Part shown: piece after piece, positions 9,684 through 19,670 of the stretch
Numbering within the stretch: the stretch's first letter is position 1
Layout of the letters: each line of letters begins with the position of its first letter
Assembly: GCA_021810625.1 (NCBI GenBank)
Contig: JAJZIJ010000010.1
Location: 1 to 64,000 of the forward strand
Source: Acidobacteriota bacterium
Lineage (GTDB): Bacteria > Acidobacteriota > Terriglobia > Terriglobales > Acidobacteriaceae
Direction: 5' to 3'
DNA length: 64,000 nucleotides
Translations under genes and position numbers: made by a program
The notes under the pieces: generated by a model
What the model saw: the letters and a program-made list of their open reading frames with translations, nothing else
Database searches by the model: none
Told to the model about the DNA's origin: nothing

Positions 9684-11306
9684 TCATGCCTCACGATAAT
9701 CCAGAAGGATCAGACCAATCAGTATCAAACAAATCGGCCAGGCCCACGCAACTCTACGGCTGATTTTTCCTTGAAGCCGCAGCTCCAGCCAGCGCGATCC
9801 GCCCGCAAAGACAGCGCAGACCGCAACCGCTGTATGGCCCATCTCCGCCAAAAGCTCTTCCTTCACGTTGCCGAGAGAATGACTGTGCGTCAGCAGCACA
9901 GCTCCGCCCAGCGCGCAGACGGCGGGGAAAACCAATGCTGCTTTTTTTGAAAGAATGCGCCCCGTCTGCACGCCCCACTCAAAGGCAACAAAGCTGAGGA
10001 TCAACAGAATAAAGAAGCGATGCTCCAAATCTTCCGGGTTGTAGAAACTCTGCCAGAATCCCCGCGAACCAAGCGGCCAAGCCTCTGGGTCGGCGCGAAA
10101 AAATAAAAAAATAGCGAGTCCGAGAAACGCGAGCGGCCAGTTTCGCGCCCAAAGCATTTTTTTCGAGTGCGCCAGCAGTGCAAAAATTCCGGCGCACAAT
10201 ACGACAACGCCAGCCCAATGGTGGTTGTACTCCGACCATGCCTGCTCCACGGCATTATTGGTGCTGCCTGCAACCTCCAGCGACGGGTCGTAGTCCCGGA
10301 TGGCCTGCGCGATGGGCTGCACAGGAGGCATGGCGCTCAATGGCGGCGTGTGCAGCCTGGGCCAGCGTGGCGACATGCGCGCGGCAATTTCTGGAAGCGA
10401 GAGTCTTCCCTGTACCAGGTCTACGGCGGGCGGCTGCGAGGTGAGCGAGGCCGCCGCCAGAATAATGATGAAGCCGATTCCGATCTCCACCTCGGTTGCG
10501 CGAGAGATTCGTAACAGTAACGGTTGCATATTCGACGGAAATGCGCGAATCGACACAAAGTTGCTGGCTCCCACTCCAAGCACGCCCAGAAGCAGCGCAC
10601 ACTTGGCAACCAGAACAACTCCATACGCCGTCCCATACACCGCGCTCCAGGAGCCGGTATAGATGCAGGCCATCCACACTCCCGCCACGACCAACGCAAC
10701 CACAGCGCCGACGGCCATCTTGGAATAGCGCGGGAGAATTTTTGCCTTGACATCAGCATCTTGTTCCACGGCAAGAAATATCCAGAGATACGGGAGACTT
10801 GCGATCCAGACCGCCGTGGCCAGTTGATGAATCGCAGTCAGGACAACCAGTAACGCGCGATCTTCCAGACGGGAGGCGGCATGGCTTGTCCAAACGCTGG
10901 CCGCCAGTAATGGAAGCGCAAATCCCATCCAGCGCAGAGAGAGACGGCCTGCGGCGCGATGCAGACAGCCAAGAAAAATACCCGCTGTAGCAACGGAGAG
11001 CGCGCCAGCAAGGACATAGTTGGCCGTCAGCAAATCTGCAACGCGCAGATCGCTTGTGCCCATCAACATGGCGCTATCCAGTGCCACAAAGAGTACCTGC
11101 GCGCCAATCAACCCCAGCGCCGCGCCCACAAGCAGACGACGCGCCTTTGCAAACAATCCGTCGCGCTTTTGTTCGCCCCGCAGGATACCCGCGCAAAAAA
11201 CAATCCCGCCGATAAGCAGCGACTGGCAAGCGAGCGTACCAGCTCGCAGAAGAACCGCCGCCAAGGGGTAATCCCGCAGAAACCAAAGCAAGTCCGACCC
11301 TCCCAA
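9684..11306 (-). CDS. copD: CopD-family copper transport membrane protein
   Basis: The 540-aa protein is a polytopic membrane protein. The N-terminal half, with its scattered membrane-embedded histidines and SHAASRLEDRALLV block, resembles the CopD/PcoD copper-uptake family. The start appears to be a TTG at 11306. It lies 31 bp downstream of copC on the same strand, and CopC-CopD pairs usually deliver copper from the periplasm across the inner membrane. The protein is longer than typical CopD (about 300 aa), with a second multi-helix half after about residue 330 whose role is not evident. Role assigned by family and context. Confidence 0.8.
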   Translation of the reverse strand: MGGSDLLWFLRDYPLAAVLLRAGTLACQSLLIGGIVFCAGILRGEQKRDGLFAKARRLLVGAALGLIGAQVLFVALDSAMLMGTSDLRVADLLTANYVLAGALSVATAGIFLGCLHRAAGRLSLRWMGFALPLLAASVWTSHAASRLEDRALLVVLTAIHQLATAVWIASLPYLWIFLAVEQDADVKAKILPRYSKMAVGAVVALVVAGVWMACIYTGSWSAVYGTAYGVVLVAKCALLLGVLGVGASNFVSIRAFPSNMQPLLLRISRATEVEIGIGFIIILAAASLTSQPPAVDLVQGRLSLPEIAARMSPRWPRLHTPPLSAMPPVQPIAQAIRDYDPSLEVAGSTNNAVEQAWSEYNHHWAGVVVLCAGIFALLAHSKKMLWARNWPLAFLGLAIFLFFRADPEAWPLGSRGFWQSFYNPEDLEHRFFILLILSFVAFEWGVQTGRILSKKAALVFPAVCALGGAVLLTHSHSLGNVKEELLAEMGHTAVAVCAVFAGGSRWLELRLQGKISRRVAWAWPICLILIGLILLDYREA

Positions 11307-11337
11307 TCATCGGCAGATTGCTCTGCCATACTTCGCG

Positions 11338-11718
11338 TTATTGCACAGTAAAGGGAATTTCTCCGCGTGTAATGTGACCATCCGTTGCCAGCACTTGCCA
11401 ATGCAGCACATACTGCGCCGGAGCCAATCCCTGAGCCTGCGCATCCAACTCTGCCGGGCCTGCGGGTGTTGTCATCGTGAGCGGCTGCGCTTTTCCGTTT
11501 GCATTCGTCAACGTCAATGAACAGCGGCTGGCATCAATGCGGGAATTGTAATGGAGCGCAATTCGCACATTGGCCCCATGCACAACCGCGTGCGCGGCGG
11601 GCGTGGAGTCAACCAGAATGGCATGAGCCAGCGCCTTCGGAGCAGCACCCAGCAGCAGCGACGCGCAAAGTAAAAATGAATACACGCGATTTTTCTGAAA
11701 TATATTTTTTAGAAACAT
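11338..11718 (-). CDS. copC: CopC-domain periplasmic copper-binding protein
   Basis: This is a 126-aa exported protein. A signal peptide ends at KALAHA, leaving a mature N-terminal histidine, which is a copper ligand in the CopC family. The mature domain has the CopC pattern HAILVDSTPA at its start and VLATDGHITRGEIPF near its end, including the second conserved Asp-x-His. The ATG at 11718 is preceded by a GGGAG ribosome-binding site and gives a normal signal sequence; 50 upstream in-frame codons are rejected. It forms a pair with the downstream copD gene. Confidence 0.87.
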   Translation of the reverse strand: MFLKNIFQKNRVYSFLLCASLLLGAAPKALAHAILVDSTPAAHAVVHGANVRIALHYNSRIDASRCSLTLTNANGKAQPLTMTTPAGPAELDAQAQGLAPAQYVLHWQVLATDGHITRGEIPFTVQ

Positions 11719-11758
11719 CCTGAACACACTCCCTTCGGAGGAACGATGAAATAGGCGT

Positions 11759-12835
11759 TCAACGCTTCCTGGTTGCAGGAGCCTTCGCATCGATCTGCGA
11801 TACCGATGCTGCGCGAATGCTGTGCCCGGAAAGCTCCGCCGCGCGCGCCTCCGCATAGGCTGCTGCACCTATCAAGGCAGCGCGACTCTCCATGATGATG
11901 CGCACCGGCATGTGGCCCACCAGATCGCTCATGCGACCTTTATCGCAAAACGCGCGCATAAAAGTGCCATCCTGCATCTTCTTAACCAGCTTGGGAGCAA
12001 TCCCGCCACCAAGATAAAGCCCGCCGTGGGCCAGCACCTTCAACGCAAGATTTCCCGCTTCTGCTCCATACGAGGCGACAAACATATCCAGCGTCGTTGC
12101 ACATAGTTCACTCTGGCCTGATTGACCGGCCTCCGCAATCACCGCGTTCGGGTCTTCCTGCTCCATCCGCTCCTTGAGCCAGGCAGGCTCCTCCATGCGC
12201 TTGATGTCGCGCAGAAAGGTGTAGATATTTTTTAATCCGATGCCTGAGGTAACTCGCTCCCAGCTCACGCGGCCCTTGAGTTCCTGCTGCAAATAGCGCA
12301 ATAGTTCGATCTCCATCTCCGTGCGCGGGGCGAAGTCCACATGTCCGCCCTCCGAAGCCACTGGAATATGCATCTTCCCATTCCAGAAGATCAACGCCTC
12401 GCCCAGGCCGGTTCCCGCAGAGACCAGGCCGCGATTGCCAATACTTTTTGGATCGCCTTCATTAAGTTCGCAAATCTGATCTGGACGCAGCTCTGGAATG
12501 CCATAGGCATTGGCCTCCAGATCGTTCATCAGGAACACATGCTCAATGTCCAGTTGACGGGAGAGTTGCCACCGATCCAGCACCCAGGGCAGATTGGTAA
12601 GCTGGATGCGTCCATCGCGCACCGGGCCAGGAGCGCCAAAGCAGGCGGCGAAGATATTCTCTTTTTTCGCCTTGTCGCTGACCGGAGCCTGCAAAAACTC
12701 GCCCACGATCTCTTGCAAGTTGGCATATTTTCGCGCAGGAAAAATTTGATCGCGAACGCGCTCCAATTCGCCTTGCTGAAATTGATACAGCGCCAGATGT
12801 ACCTTGGTGCCGCCCACATCCCCTGCCAAAATCAT
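11759..12835 (-). CDS. glk: Glucokinase
   Basis: Glucokinase phosphorylates glucose with ATP to give glucose-6-phosphate, the substrate of the adjacent zwf product. The 358-aa protein has the phosphate-binding GDVGGTKVHLALY at the N-terminus, FLMNDLEANAYG and SAGTGLGEALI in the middle, and LGGGIAPKL in the C-terminal lobe, the pattern of the Glk family (not ROK). Its start overlaps the pgl stop by 4 bp (ATGA), so the two are translationally coupled. The last about 25 residues extend beyond the usual family end and are rich in Ala, Lys and Arg. Confidence 0.93.
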   Translation of the reverse strand: MILAGDVGGTKVHLALYQFQQGELERVRDQIFPARKYANLQEIVGEFLQAPVSDKAKKENIFAACFGAPGPVRDGRIQLTNLPWVLDRWQLSRQLDIEHVFLMNDLEANAYGIPELRPDQICELNEGDPKSIGNRGLVSAGTGLGEALIFWNGKMHIPVASEGGHVDFAPRTEMEIELLRYLQQELKGRVSWERVTSGIGLKNIYTFLRDIKRMEEPAWLKERMEQEDPNAVIAEAGQSGQSELCATTLDMFVASYGAEAGNLALKVLAHGGLYLGGGIAPKLVKKMQDGTFMRAFCDKGRMSDLVGHMPVRIIMESRAALIGAAAYAEARAAELSGHSIRAASVSQIDAKAPATRKR

Positions 12836-13641
12836 CGTGTCCCCTCCAGCGTTCCCATCCCCGCCGCGTTGGGCGCGGGCAACTCTGCCGCTGCGGCCCG
12901 ATCCAGCAGAAAAAGCAGCTTCCCAGATTCGGGACGGATAAGCTGCGACGGCATTTTCTCTGGATGATACGGCCCTTGCAGCACCTCATGCAGCACATGC
13001 GCCTTGTCCTGCCCTGCGATCAAAAAGAAAACGCTGCGGGCGTGATTGATGACCGGAGCGGTAAGCGTAATGCGCCAGGTATTTTTCTGCGGAACGTGAT
13101 TGGCAACCACCAGGCGCATCCACTCGTGGAGCGCCTCAGTCCCCGGAAATAACGAGGCCGTGTGGCCGTCATCGCCCATGCCCAGCGCGATCAGGTCGAA
13201 GCATGGGACTTCGGCCCCTTCCAAACGAAAAAGATTGCGCAGCGTGGATTCATAGCGAGAGGCGGCTTGTGCCGGATCGAGTTCGCCCTCCATGCGGATC
13301 ACCTGCGCCGCTGGCAGCGGAACCTTGGCGAGCAGCGCCTCCTGCGTCATGTGATAGTTGGATTCCGCGCTCTCTGGAGAAACGCAGCGCTCATCCACCC
13401 AGAAGAGCAACAGGCGCGACCAGTCGATACGCGCGCAAAAAGGCAACGCCGGATCGGCCAGCATTTCAAAGCTCCTGCGGGGCGTGTTTCCCCCGGAGAT
13501 GGCAATGCGCGCCACGTCTCGCGCAGCAATGGCCTGCTCGATGCCTGCGGTCAGAAACTCCGCCGCGTTCCGAGCCAGCGCTTCCGCATCCTCCGCAACT
13601 CGATAGGTAATCTGTATCGTCTTCGGCATGTCTCTCTGCAT
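12832..13641 (-). CDS. pgl: 6-phosphogluconolactonase
   Basis: This enzyme hydrolyses 6-phosphogluconolactone to 6-phosphogluconate, the second step of the oxidative pentose phosphate pathway. The 269-aa protein has ISGGNTPR near residue 49 (sugar-phosphate loop), WVDERCVSPESAESNY near 82 and DLIALGMGDDGHTASLFPG near 147, all family signatures. It is flanked by zwf upstream and glk downstream on the same strand, matching the pathway order. The start may be 13641 or the ATG four codons downstream at 13629. Confidence 0.94.
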   Translation of the reverse strand: MQRDMPKTIQITYRVAEDAEALARNAAEFLTAGIEQAIAARDVARIAISGGNTPRRSFEMLADPALPFCARIDWSRLLLFWVDERCVSPESAESNYHMTQEALLAKVPLPAAQVIRMEGELDPAQAASRYESTLRNLFRLEGAEVPCFDLIALGMGDDGHTASLFPGTEALHEWMRLVVANHVPQKNTWRITLTAPVINHARSVFFLIAGQDKAHVLHEVLQGPYHPEKMPSQLIRPESGKLLFLLDRAAAAELPAPNAAGMGTLEGTR

Positions 13642-13682
13642 GTCCTTTATATTTTCTACACTTCAAAAAAGATGTCGCTGCG

Positions 13683-15221
13683 CTATTGATTCCGCCACTT
13701 GCGGCCATCGCGTTCCAAAAACTCATCGGATGTCTTTGGCCCCCAGCTTCCTGCGGCATAGTTTGGAAAATCCTTCGCTGGATTGGCCGCCCACGCTTGC
13801 AAGATGGGCGTCATCAGCGCCCAGGTTGCCTCAACCCCATCGCGATGCGCAAACAACGTGGCATCGCCCAGCATGGCATCCAGCAGGAGCCGCTCATACC
13901 CATTGGCCGAGGAGACACCAAACGCATCCTTGTAATTAAAATTCATATCCACGGAACAACTGGACATGGCTGGCCCAGGAACCTTGGCATCAAAGCGCAG
14001 AGAGATGCCATCGTCCGGCTGAATGCGCATGGAGATAATGTTCGGCGCAATCGTTTCGTATGGCGCATTTTTTCCGTTGTTGAACAGGCGCATGGGAGGC
14101 TGCTTGAACTGAATCGTAATCTCCGTGGAACGCTTGCCCAAACGCTTGCCCGCGCGCAGATAAAAGGGAACGCCCGCCCAGCGCCAGTTTTCAATCTGTA
14201 AGCGCAGCGCCGCAAACGTCTCCGTGGTGGACTGTGGGTTGACACGATCCTCCTGGCGATAGCCTTTCACTTCGGCTCCATCCACCGTTCCCGGCCCATA
14301 TTGTCCACGCACCGTGTCCTGCGCCAAAATGGGCTGGATGGCGCGCCAGACTTTGATTTTTTCATCGCGAATGGTTCTCGCTTCAAAGGAGACCGGAGGC
14401 TCCATTGCAACGAACGAGAGCAGTTCCATGACGTGATTTTGCACCACGTCGCGCAGCGCGCCTGCTCCTTCATAGAATGGGCCGCGCCCTTCGATGCCCA
14501 TGCTCTCGGCTGCGGTAATTTGCACATGGTCGATAAAATTTCGATTCCAGAGCGGCTCGAAAATTCCGTTGGCGAAGCGAAAGACCAGGATATTCTGCAC
14601 CGTTTCCTTGCCCAGGTAATGGTCGATGCGGAATATCTGATCCTCGGCAAATATCTGGTTGACATCGTCGTTGAGTTCCCGCGCCGATTGCAGATCGTGG
14701 CCAAAGGGCTTTTCAATGATGACGCGAACCCAGTTTTTCTCCGCGCGCGACATTCCATGCGCGCCGAGTTGATGAATGATCTCTGCAAAATAATCTGGCG
14801 CCGTGGCAAGATAAAAAAGCCTGCCTCCGCCAATGTCATGTTTTTTGTCGATGGAATCCAGCAGGTCTTTCAGCTTCACATAGCCATCGTGATCGTCAAA
14901 GTTCATGGCGTGATAGCTGATCTTGCCAACAAATCCATCCAGCTTGGGGTCGTTGGCTTCAACGCCGCCGCCTTTGACGATTCCATCGCGCATGTCCGCG
15001 GCAAAGCCGTCTCCCAGCGGACGGCGCGCCACGCCCACCACGGCGAATTTCTCCGGCAGAAGGCCACCTTGCTCCAAGTGATAGAGCGCGGGCAGCAGCT
15101 TGCGCTTGGTCAGATCGCCCGATGCGCCAAAGATCACCACCACGCATGGATCGGGAATGCGCTCGGCGCTGTGCGCGGCCTGCAATCGTTCCGGGGAGAT
15201 GCTTACTTCTGTCGTCGCCAT
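13683..15221 (-). CDS. zwf: Glucose-6-phosphate 1-dehydrogenase
   Basis: Zwf oxidises glucose-6-phosphate to 6-phosphogluconolactone and makes NADPH, the entry step of the pathway encoded here. The 512-aa protein has the cofactor loop IFGASGDLTKRKL near residue 25, the EKPFGHDLQSA stretch, and the active-site block RIDHYLGKETVQN. The ATG at 15221 follows an AGGAGG ribosome-binding site by about 7 bp, so the longer in-frame extension to 15317 is unlikely. It sits 58 bp after gnd and 41 bp before pgl in one probable operon. Confidence 0.95.
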   Translation of the reverse strand: MATTEVSISPERLQAAHSAERIPDPCVVVIFGASGDLTKRKLLPALYHLEQGGLLPEKFAVVGVARRPLGDGFAADMRDGIVKGGGVEANDPKLDGFVGKISYHAMNFDDHDGYVKLKDLLDSIDKKHDIGGGRLFYLATAPDYFAEIIHQLGAHGMSRAEKNWVRVIIEKPFGHDLQSARELNDDVNQIFAEDQIFRIDHYLGKETVQNILVFRFANGIFEPLWNRNFIDHVQITAAESMGIEGRGPFYEGAGALRDVVQNHVMELLSFVAMEPPVSFEARTIRDEKIKVWRAIQPILAQDTVRGQYGPGTVDGAEVKGYRQEDRVNPQSTTETFAALRLQIENWRWAGVPFYLRAGKRLGKRSTEITIQFKQPPMRLFNNGKNAPYETIAPNIISMRIQPDDGISLRFDAKVPGPAMSSCSVDMNFNYKDAFGVSSANGYERLLLDAMLGDATLFAHRDGVEATWALMTPILQAWAANPAKDFPNYAAGSWGPKTSDEFLERDGRKWRNQ

Positions 15222-15279
15222 ATTTAGTTTCCTCCTTGGATGTTGCGCGCTGGCCCCGTTGCGCCGACGCAGTTGCGCG

Positions 15280-16188
15280 CTACTCTGCTTTTTTGACCGC
15301 GTGACCGCCAAAGGCATTACGCATCACCGACAACATGCGGTCGGCGTAATTGTTCTCTTCCCGTGAACGAATGCGGCGAATCAATGACTCCGTAATCACC
15401 GGAGCGGAGACGTTCAGGTCGATGGCTTCAGCAACCGTCCAGCGGCCTTCGCCGGAGTCGCTAACGTAGGCTTCCAGCCCATCGAGATTTGGATTTTTTT
15501 CGAGCGCTTCCGCCGTCAAATCCAGCAGCCAGGAACGCACCACGCTGCCATAGCGCCAGATTTGCGCGATCTGTCCCATGTCCAGATGCAGCGGCTCCTT
15601 CTGCTTCATAATCGAAAAGCCTTCGGCGTAGGACTGCATCATGCCGTACTCGATGCCGTTATGCACCATCTTGACGAAGTGGCCTGCGCCCGCCGGGCCA
15701 ACGTGGCCCCAGCCCTTGTCCTTTGCGGGAGCCAGCGTCTCAAAGATGGGGCGCAGTCGCTCCACCGGAGCCTGATCGCCGCCAATCATCATGCTGTATC
15801 CCTCTTTGAGTCCCCAGACGCCACCGGAGGTGCCGACATCGACAAAGTTGAATCCCTTGGCGGTCAGCGCGGCATGACGGCGCTGCGAGTCCTTGTAATT
15901 CGAGTTGCCGCCGTCGATGAAAGTGTCGCCCTTCTGCATCAGCGGCTCCAGCTTGGCGATGGTCTGATCCACCGGGTCGCCGGAGGGAACCATGATCCAG
16001 ATGGCGCGGGGCGCAGCCAGATTCTTCACCAGGTCTTCCAGTGATTTCACGCCGACGGAACCTGCCGCCGTCAGTTTGGCGACTGTTTCCGCGCTAAAGT
16101 CGAAGCCGACAACTTTGTGTCCACCCTCGCGCAACCGTTCCGCCATGTTGAAGCCCATCTTGCCTAAGCCAATCAATCCGAGTTCCAT
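15280..16188 (-). CDS. gnd: 6-phosphogluconate dehydrogenase (decarboxylating, short form)
   Basis: This enzyme decarboxylates 6-phosphogluconate to ribulose-5-phosphate. The 302-aa protein starts with GLIGLGKMGFNMAERL and has DGGNSNYKDS and DVGTSGGVWGL, where the substrate loop is formed, then HVGPAGAGHFVKMVHNGIEYGMMQ with the catalytic lysine. At about 300 residues it is the short Gnd type common in soil and Gram-positive bacteria, not the 470-residue E. coli type. It lies between the HAD gene and zwf. Confidence 0.94.
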   Translation of the reverse strand: MELGLIGLGKMGFNMAERLREGGHKVVGFDFSAETVAKLTAAGSVGVKSLEDLVKNLAAPRAIWIMVPSGDPVDQTIAKLEPLMQKGDTFIDGGNSNYKDSQRRHAALTAKGFNFVDVGTSGGVWGLKEGYSMMIGGDQAPVERLRPIFETLAPAKDKGWGHVGPAGAGHFVKMVHNGIEYGMMQSYAEGFSIMKQKEPLHLDMGQIAQIWRYGSVVRSWLLDLTAEALEKNPNLDGLEAYVSDSGEGRWTVAEAIDLNVSAPVITESLIRRIRSREENNYADRMLSVMRNAFGGHAVKKAE

Positions 16189-16212
16189 TGCATCTCCCTC
16201 CAGGAATATCTG

Positions 16213-16842
16213 TTATGCCGGTTCGGCAGAAACACCAAATCGGCGAAGTTCATCCCGCAACTGCGCGGGGGTTTGCATCTGAATCGTCTGGATGCCCAGG
16301 CGGGACGCTGCCTCGACATTCTCCTTGCGGTCGTCAATAAAAATTGTTGCGGCAGGATCGCACTGCACAATGTCGAGAGCGCGCCGGAAAATATCTGGTT
16401 CGGGCTTGCGCTGACCCATGTAGCAGGAACTGAAAAAGCTGAAAAAATATCGCTTCAATCCAAAGGTTTGAATGCGGTAGTCGTTCAGCTCACGCGCCTC
16501 ATTGTTCAGAAGAGCCATCCTGTATTTCTTGGATGCCGCCAACTCCTCAACCGCGCGAAGATTTTCCGCGTATAGAATGACGGACTGCGCCTGCATTGCC
16601 GCAACAAACTGCGGCATGGAAAAATCTCGCGCTGTATAAAAGACGGTTCGCTCCAGATATTGCTCAATGGAAATTTCTCCCTTTTCCCAGGGATCGTTGA
16701 CTTCCAGATGCCGCTGCTCAAAAGCCTTGGGATCTAAAGAAAATTTCGACAGCACGGCAGCGCGTTCGCGATGATCCCATCCATTGGTCAGAAGAACTCC
16801 ACCGCAATCCCAGAGGAGTGTGCTGATTTTTCCTGTCGCCAT
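16213..16842 (-). CDS. HAD-superfamily hydrolase
   Basis: The 209-aa protein has the HAD motif I in the form LLWDCGGVLLTNG near residue 9, the second motif LLNNEA and a third block TIFIDDRKENVEAA near 155. The aspartate at the second position of motif I is replaced by Gly (DCGG rather than DxD), a change also seen in the epoxide-hydrolase-like branch of this superfamily. It is in the pentose phosphate gene block, 24 bp before gnd. A sugar-phosphate phosphatase role is possible but the substrate cannot be read from sequence. Confidence 0.82.
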   Translation of the reverse strand: MATGKISTLLWDCGGVLLTNGWDHRERAAVLSKFSLDPKAFEQRHLEVNDPWEKGEISIEQYLERTVFYTARDFSMPQFVAAMQAQSVILYAENLRAVEELAASKKYRMALLNNEARELNDYRIQTFGLKRYFFSFFSSCYMGQRKPEPDIFRRALDIVQCDPAATIFIDDRKENVEAASRLGIQTIQMQTPAQLRDELRRFGVSAEPA

Positions 16843-17058
16843 GCTGTTGCTCTCCCCTGGGAGCCGATTAAAAATCAGTGATTCAAAAGCGATGCCCTAT
16901 TTTTGAAGGGTAGAACAGAGTTTCCATTGCGGGGATTCTCTGGATTCTTCACTCCGCTTCGCTGCGTTCAGAATGACTCTTTCGTTTTATTTTGCATCCA
17001 CAAAACAAGCTGAACTCTTCGGCGAAAGGTTCAGCATGGCTCTCTCTGGCGCGACGAA
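16843..17058. other. Intergenic region with dispersed-repeat fragment
   Basis: No gene is visible between rpiB and the HAD gene. Bases about 16940-16975 hold a short sequence (ATTCTTCACTCCGCT followed by a CAGAATGAC end) that recurs, inverted, near 48140-48185. It is probably a remnant of a dispersed intergenic repeat family. Confidence 0.5.
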
Positions 17059-17526
17059 CTATTTCAATGCAGCTTGCATGTAGGTGGCTTCGATGGCCTT
17101 CACTTTATTCAGGCGGCGAACGAAACGTTCTTCATTTTTCTGAAAATTCGCTCCCAGGTACGAAGCGACAATATCCTGAGCCAGCGCCGAACCGATGATG
17201 CGCGATCCCATAACCAGTACATTCATGTCGTCGTGCTCGACACCCTGATGCGCGGAATATGTGTCGTGGCAAAGTCCGGCGCGAATACCGGGAATTTTGT
17301 TGGCGGCTACGGAGACACCGACGCCGGAGCCGCAGATGAGCACGCCGCGCTGGGCCTTGCCCGCCATCAGCGCCTTGCCGACGGCAAGGGCAAAATCGGA
17401 ATAATCCGATGGCTCGGTGTTGTACGCGCCCAGATCCAACACCTCATGGCCCAGGTGTTCCATGTAGCTGCGCATCTCTTCCTTCAACACGAAGCCCGCG
17501 TGATCGGATCCAATGGCAATCTTCAT
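17059..17526 (-). CDS. rpiB: Ribose-5-phosphate isomerase B
   Basis: RpiB interconverts ribulose-5-phosphate and ribose-5-phosphate. The 155-aa protein begins MKIAIGSDHAGFVLKEEM, has the active-site CGSGVGVSVAANK near residue 65 and the NVLVMGSRIIG block near 107. The ATG at 17526 gives the family N-terminus; the in-frame extension to 17709 runs antisense through tkt and is rejected. It starts 6 bp after the tkt stop, so the two are co-transcribed. Confidence 0.95.
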   Translation of the reverse strand: MKIAIGSDHAGFVLKEEMRSYMEHLGHEVLDLGAYNTEPSDYSDFALAVGKALMAGKAQRGVLICGSGVGVSVAANKIPGIRAGLCHDTYSAHQGVEHDDMNVLVMGSRIIGSALAQDIVASYLGANFQKNEERFVRRLNKVKAIEATYMQAALK

Positions 17527-17531
17527 CCGGC

Positions 17532-19550
17532 TTATTTTCCCTTCCCGCTGGCCAGCGCGCGCGAACGTGCCACCAGCTTTTGCGCGTGGGCCACAACGTT
17601 GGCCACGCTGAATCCCAGCTTCTCCATCACAATCGTTCCCGGCGCGGAGGCGCCAAAACGATCCAGCCCAATCACATCTCCATGACGACCCACATACTTC
17701 CACCAGCACATGGGGCTGCCTGCCTCGACAGCCAGCACTGGGAGAGAATCGGGGAAGATGCTGGCCTTGTACGCCTCCGACTGCTCTTCAAAAATTCGCA
17801 TACTGGGCATGGAGATCACGCGCGCGACGATCCCCTGCGACTTGAGTTCTACAGCGGCCTCCTGCACCAGACTGACCTCACTGCCAGCGGCCAGAAGAAT
17901 CACATCCGGCGAAGCGCCGCCTGGTTCCAGGATGTAGGCTCCATGTCGCACGCCCTGCAGGATGTCGCGCTGGGCCGGATCGAGCACAGGCAAATCCTGA
18001 CGCGAGAGCGCCATGAAAGCTGGCTTGCGACGCTCCACGGCCACCTGCCATGCGGCGGCGGTTTCGTTGGCATCGGCAGGACGAAAATCCGCCAGCCCCG
18101 GCACGGCGCGTAGACTGGCCAGTTGCTCGACCGGCTGATGCGTCGGCCCATCTTCGCCCAGCCCAATGGAATCGTGAGTAAAGACAAACAGCGAAGGCGT
18201 CTGCATCAACGCCGCCAAACGCAGCGCGGGGCGACAATAATCGCTGAAGACGAAAAACGTCGAGCCATAGGGGATCACGCCGCCATGCGCGGCCATGCCA
18301 TTGACAGCGGCGCACATGCCAAACTCGCGCACGCCAAAGAAGATGTTTCGGCCTGTCGGATCAAGATGGAAATTACCGCTGTCCTTGATGATGGTCTTGG
18401 TGGAACTGGACAAATCCGCTGCGCCGCCAATCAACTCCGGCAGCTTCGCGGCAATCGCATTCAGCACCGTGTTGCCCGCCGCGCGCGTGGCCACAGGCTT
18501 GGAGTCTGCGGCGAACTTCGGCACGCTAGCCTCCCATCCAGCAGGCAGCTTGCCAGCAAAGACGCGCTCATACTCTGCGGCCAGATCAGGAAATTGCTGC
18601 TTGTATTTTGCGAAGAGCGCATTCCACTCGGCTTCCAGCTTCGCGCCACGCGGACGAACTGTGTCCCAGTTCTTGCGAGCGTCGTCAGGCACATAAAAGA
18701 ATTTGTCCGCAGGCCAGCCCAGATTTTCTTTCGTCTTCTTCACGTCCTCCGCGCCCAGCGCCTCGCCGTGAACCTTGGAGGTTCCAGCTTTGGGGCTGCC
18801 GTAGCCAATGACGGTGCGCACGGCGATGATGGAAGGCTTATCCGTGACGGCCTTGGCAGCGGCAATGGCCTGCTCAATCGCGGCCAGATCATTGCCATCA
18901 GCCACATGTTGCACATGCCAGTGGTAGGCATCGAAGCGCCTGGCTACATCTTCGGTAAACGACAGTTCCGTCGGCCCGTCCAGCGAGATCAGGTTGTCGT
19001 CGTAGAGCAAAATCAACTTGCCCAGGCCAAGCGTTCCGGCCAGCGAACATGCCTCGTGCGAAACGCCTTCCATCAGGTCGCCATCGCCGCAAAGCACGTA
19101 GGTGCAATGATCGACTACATTGTGGCCGGGCTGGTTATAGCGCGCAGCCAGATGCTTTTCTGCCATCGCCATGCCCACGGCCATCGCCAAACCCTGACCC
19201 AGCGGCCCTGTTGTTACCTCGACGCCATCGGTGTCGCCGCGCTCTGGGTGTCCGGGCGTGATGGAGTGCCATTGGCGAAAGTGTTGGAGATCGTCCAGAG
19301 AAACCTTGTAGCCCGAAAGATGCAGCGCGGAGTAGAGCATGGCCGAGGCATGGCCATTGGAGAGAACGAAGCGATCCCGGTTGCTCCAGGCGGAGTTGGC
19401 CGGATTATGCCGCATCAGCTTATGAAACAGCAGATACGCAATGGGCGCATCGCCCAGCGGCGCGCCCGGATGGCCGCACTTGGCCTTTTCAACAGCATCA
19501 ACAGCCAGAAACCGCAACGTGTTGATCGACACAGTATCCAGTTCGCTCAT
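17532..19550 (-). CDS. tkt: Transketolase
   Basis: Transketolase moves two-carbon units between sugar phosphates in the non-oxidative pentose phosphate pathway, using thiamine diphosphate. The 672-aa protein has [11 protein letters not shown] near residue 26, the ThDP-binding [14 protein letters not shown] near 154, and the pyrimidine-domain block [19 protein letters not shown] near 470. All three domains are present at normal length. It is the first pathway gene after the glucoamylase on the minus strand, 121 bp downstream of it, with rpiB directly behind. Confidence 0.96.
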   Translation of the reverse strand: MSELDTVSINTLRFLAVDAVEKAKCGHPGAPLGDAPIAYLLFHKLMRHNPANSAWSNRDRFVLSNGHASAMLYSALHLSGYKVSLDDLQHFRQWHSITPGHPERGDTDGVEVTTGPLGQGLAMAVGMAMAEKHLAARYNQPGHNVVDHCTYVLCGDGDLMEGVSHEACSLAGTLGLGKLILLYDDNLISLDGPTELSFTEDVARRFDAYHWHVQHVADGNDLAAIEQAIAAAKAVTDKPSIIAVRTVIGYGSPKAGTSKVHGEALGAEDVKKTKENLGWPADKFFYVPDDARKNWDTVRPRGAKLEAEWNALFAKYKQQFPDLAAEYERVFAGKLPAGWEASVPKFAADSKPVATRAAGNTVLNAIAAKLPELIGGAADLSSSTKTIIKDSGNFHLDPTGRNIFFGVREFGMCAAVNGMAAHGGVIPYGSTFFVFSDYCRPALRLAALMQTPSLFVFTHDSIGLGEDGPTHQPVEQLASLRAVPGLADFRPADANETAAAWQVAVERRKPAFMALSRQDLPVLDPAQRDILQGVRHGAYILEPGGASPDVILLAAGSEVSLVQEAAVELKSQGIVARVISMPSMRIFEEQSEAYKASIFPDSLPVLAVEAGSPMCWWKYVGRHGDVIGLDRFGASAPGTIVMEKLGFSVANVVAHAQKLVARSRALASGKGK

Positions 19551-19670
19551 AGGCTCCTCAAAAAAATCTCGTTTCCGGCTCGCGCGCCGCGCTGATTCCA
19601 GTCTTCCCTGCCAACACTCTATTGGTATAGACTCGCAGATTTTGCCCTGGGATGGAATACATCCTGAGAT

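Noticed and set aside
18123-19595. 490-codon ORF antisense to transketolase
   Set aside because: Rich in Arg, His, Gln and Ala with no motif; tkt on the other strand is unambiguous.
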